Source: Tenericutes bacterium HGW-Tenericutes-5 (GTDB lineage Bacteria > Bacillota_I > Bacilli_A > Izemoplasmatales > Hujiaoplasmataceae). From it: a stretch of 14,745 nt of DNA. Shown one piece after another: positions 14,252 to 14,745 of this stretch. The position numbers and the translations under genes were made by a program. The notes under the pieces are model-generated. The model ran no database searches. It was given only the letters and a program-made list of their open reading frames with translations, and was not told the DNA's origin. Location: assembly GCA_002839125.1 (NCBI GenBank), contig PGXI01000021.1:1-14745 (forward strand). The letters are read 5' to 3'. How positions within the stretch are numbered: the stretch's first letter is position 1; every line of letters begins with the position of its first letter.

Positions 14252-14745
14252 CAGAAAAAACAATTATAAATATATATGAATTTTTAGAAAACCAATTTCT
14301 CCACAATCAATCGAGGTTGAAGCATATCTTAGCTGTTTTAAAAGTAGCGCTTGATTTAGGAGAAATATTTGGTGTTGATAAAGATAAAATTACAATATCT
14401 GCACTTATGCACGATTCAACTAAAAATAAAACTTTTCAAGAAAATCTTGATTTAGCGAGTAAGATGTTTTCTGAAGATGAACTTAGCGATGTGCCTAGAC
14501 CTTGTCTTCATGCTTATTCAGCATCCGCACTTGCTCGTTCTAAGTTTAATATTACTGATCAAGATGTATTAAATGCAATCACTTATCACTGCAGCGGCAG
14601 AATGAAAATGAGCGTTTTAGAAAAGGTTATTTTTGTCGCTGACTTCATTGAAGAATCTAGAGATTTTGTTGAAGATTATATTAAAGAGACAGCTTATAAA
14701 AATCTAGATTTGGCAACTTATTTAATCATGAAAGAAACTGAGAAT
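14248..14745 (+). CDS. yqeK: YqeK HD-domain Ap4A hydrolase (partial, cut by window end)
   Basis: YqeK proteins are HD-domain metalloenzymes that cleave diadenosine tetraphosphate symmetrically into two ADP. The open frame starts at an ATG overlapping the yqeH stop and runs without a stop to the window edge, giving 166 residues; the family is about 185-200, so only the last few dozen residues should be missing. Metal-binding residues of the family are in place: H26 (LKH), H55 and D56 (LMHDSTK), H88 (LHAYSAS), H114 (ITYHCSGRMKMS) and D132 (VADFIEESR). There is no clear Shine-Dalgarno, so translation probably depends on termination of yqeH. Direct adjacency to yqeH without nadD is unusual compared with Bacillus. 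Genes such as rsfS would be expected next but are outside the window. Confidence 0.92.
   Translation, partial: MTEKTIINIYEFLENQFLHNQSRLKHILAVLKVALDLGEIFGVDKDKITISALMHDSTKNKTFQENLDLASKMFSEDELSDVPRPCLHAYSASALARSKFNITDQDVLNAITYHCSGRMKMSVLEKVIFVADFIEESRDFVEDYIKETAYKNLDLATYLIMKETEN

Noticed and set aside
1..14745. Alternative code with TGA as Trp
   Set aside because: TGA ends alaS, trhP1 and yqeH at natural family lengths, and Trp residues at conserved places are TGG.
1..14745. Mobile elements, CRISPR arrays, tRNA or rRNA genes, prophage or defence genes
   Set aside because: No transposase, integrase, spaced repeats, cloverleaf or defence domain was seen; all frames of gene size on the plus strand are housekeeping families in a conserved order.

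Overview
The window is a gene-dense, AT-rich bacterial chromosome segment with every gene on the + strand. It looks like a wall-less or reduced relative of the Firmicutes, such as Acholeplasmatales, Izemoplasmatales or a nearby Mollicutes/Erysipelotrichia branch. Three things point there. AlaRS, RecD2, YqeH and the conserved alaS-ruvX-DUF1292-trmR-trhP-udk-greA order are Bacillus-like. TGA is used as a stop (ends of alaS, trhP1 and yqeH) and Trp is TGG, so the Mycoplasma/Spiroplasma code does not apply. The peptidoglycan-linked genes usual in this cluster (ireB/yrzL and mltG/yrrL) are missing. The lineage is inferred from gene content and protein flavour, not from a search.

Layout. (1) 1-3584: an extended -10 promoter, an M24 aminopeptidase P and recD2, 7 bases apart. 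An intrinsic-terminator-like hairpin lies early inside the recD2 coding sequence. (2) 3585-3888: a promoter and a complete T-box riboswitch with an alanine GCU specifier and a terminator/antiterminator switch. (3) 3889-10520: alaS, ruvX, a DUF1292 gene, trmR, trhP1, trhP2 and udk, tightly packed or overlapping, with no internal terminator seen; this looks like one T-box-controlled operon. (4) 10525-12467: greA with its own extended -10 promoter, a terminator, then mtnN and a YgjP/DUF45 metallopeptidase gene ending in a second terminator. (5) 12515-14745: a good promoter, then yqeG, yqeH and a yqeK cut by the window edge.

How the genes fit together. The theme is translation and ribosome upkeep: Ala-tRNA charging (AlaS), pre-16S rRNA maturation (RuvX/YqgF), 30S assembly GTPase (YqeH), Ap4A removal (YqeK) and transcript rescue (GreA). 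TrhP1/TrhP2 and TrmR together form the route to 5-methoxyuridine at tRNA position 34. Methylation by TrmR yields S-adenosylhomocysteine, which MtnN cleaves. The T-box specifier GCU can be read by a tRNA-Ala(UGC) whose U34 is modified by this route, so the operon may modify the same tRNA that regulates it. I see no mobile element, CRISPR array, tRNA or rRNA gene, and no clearly new system. The most interesting points are regulatory and contextual.
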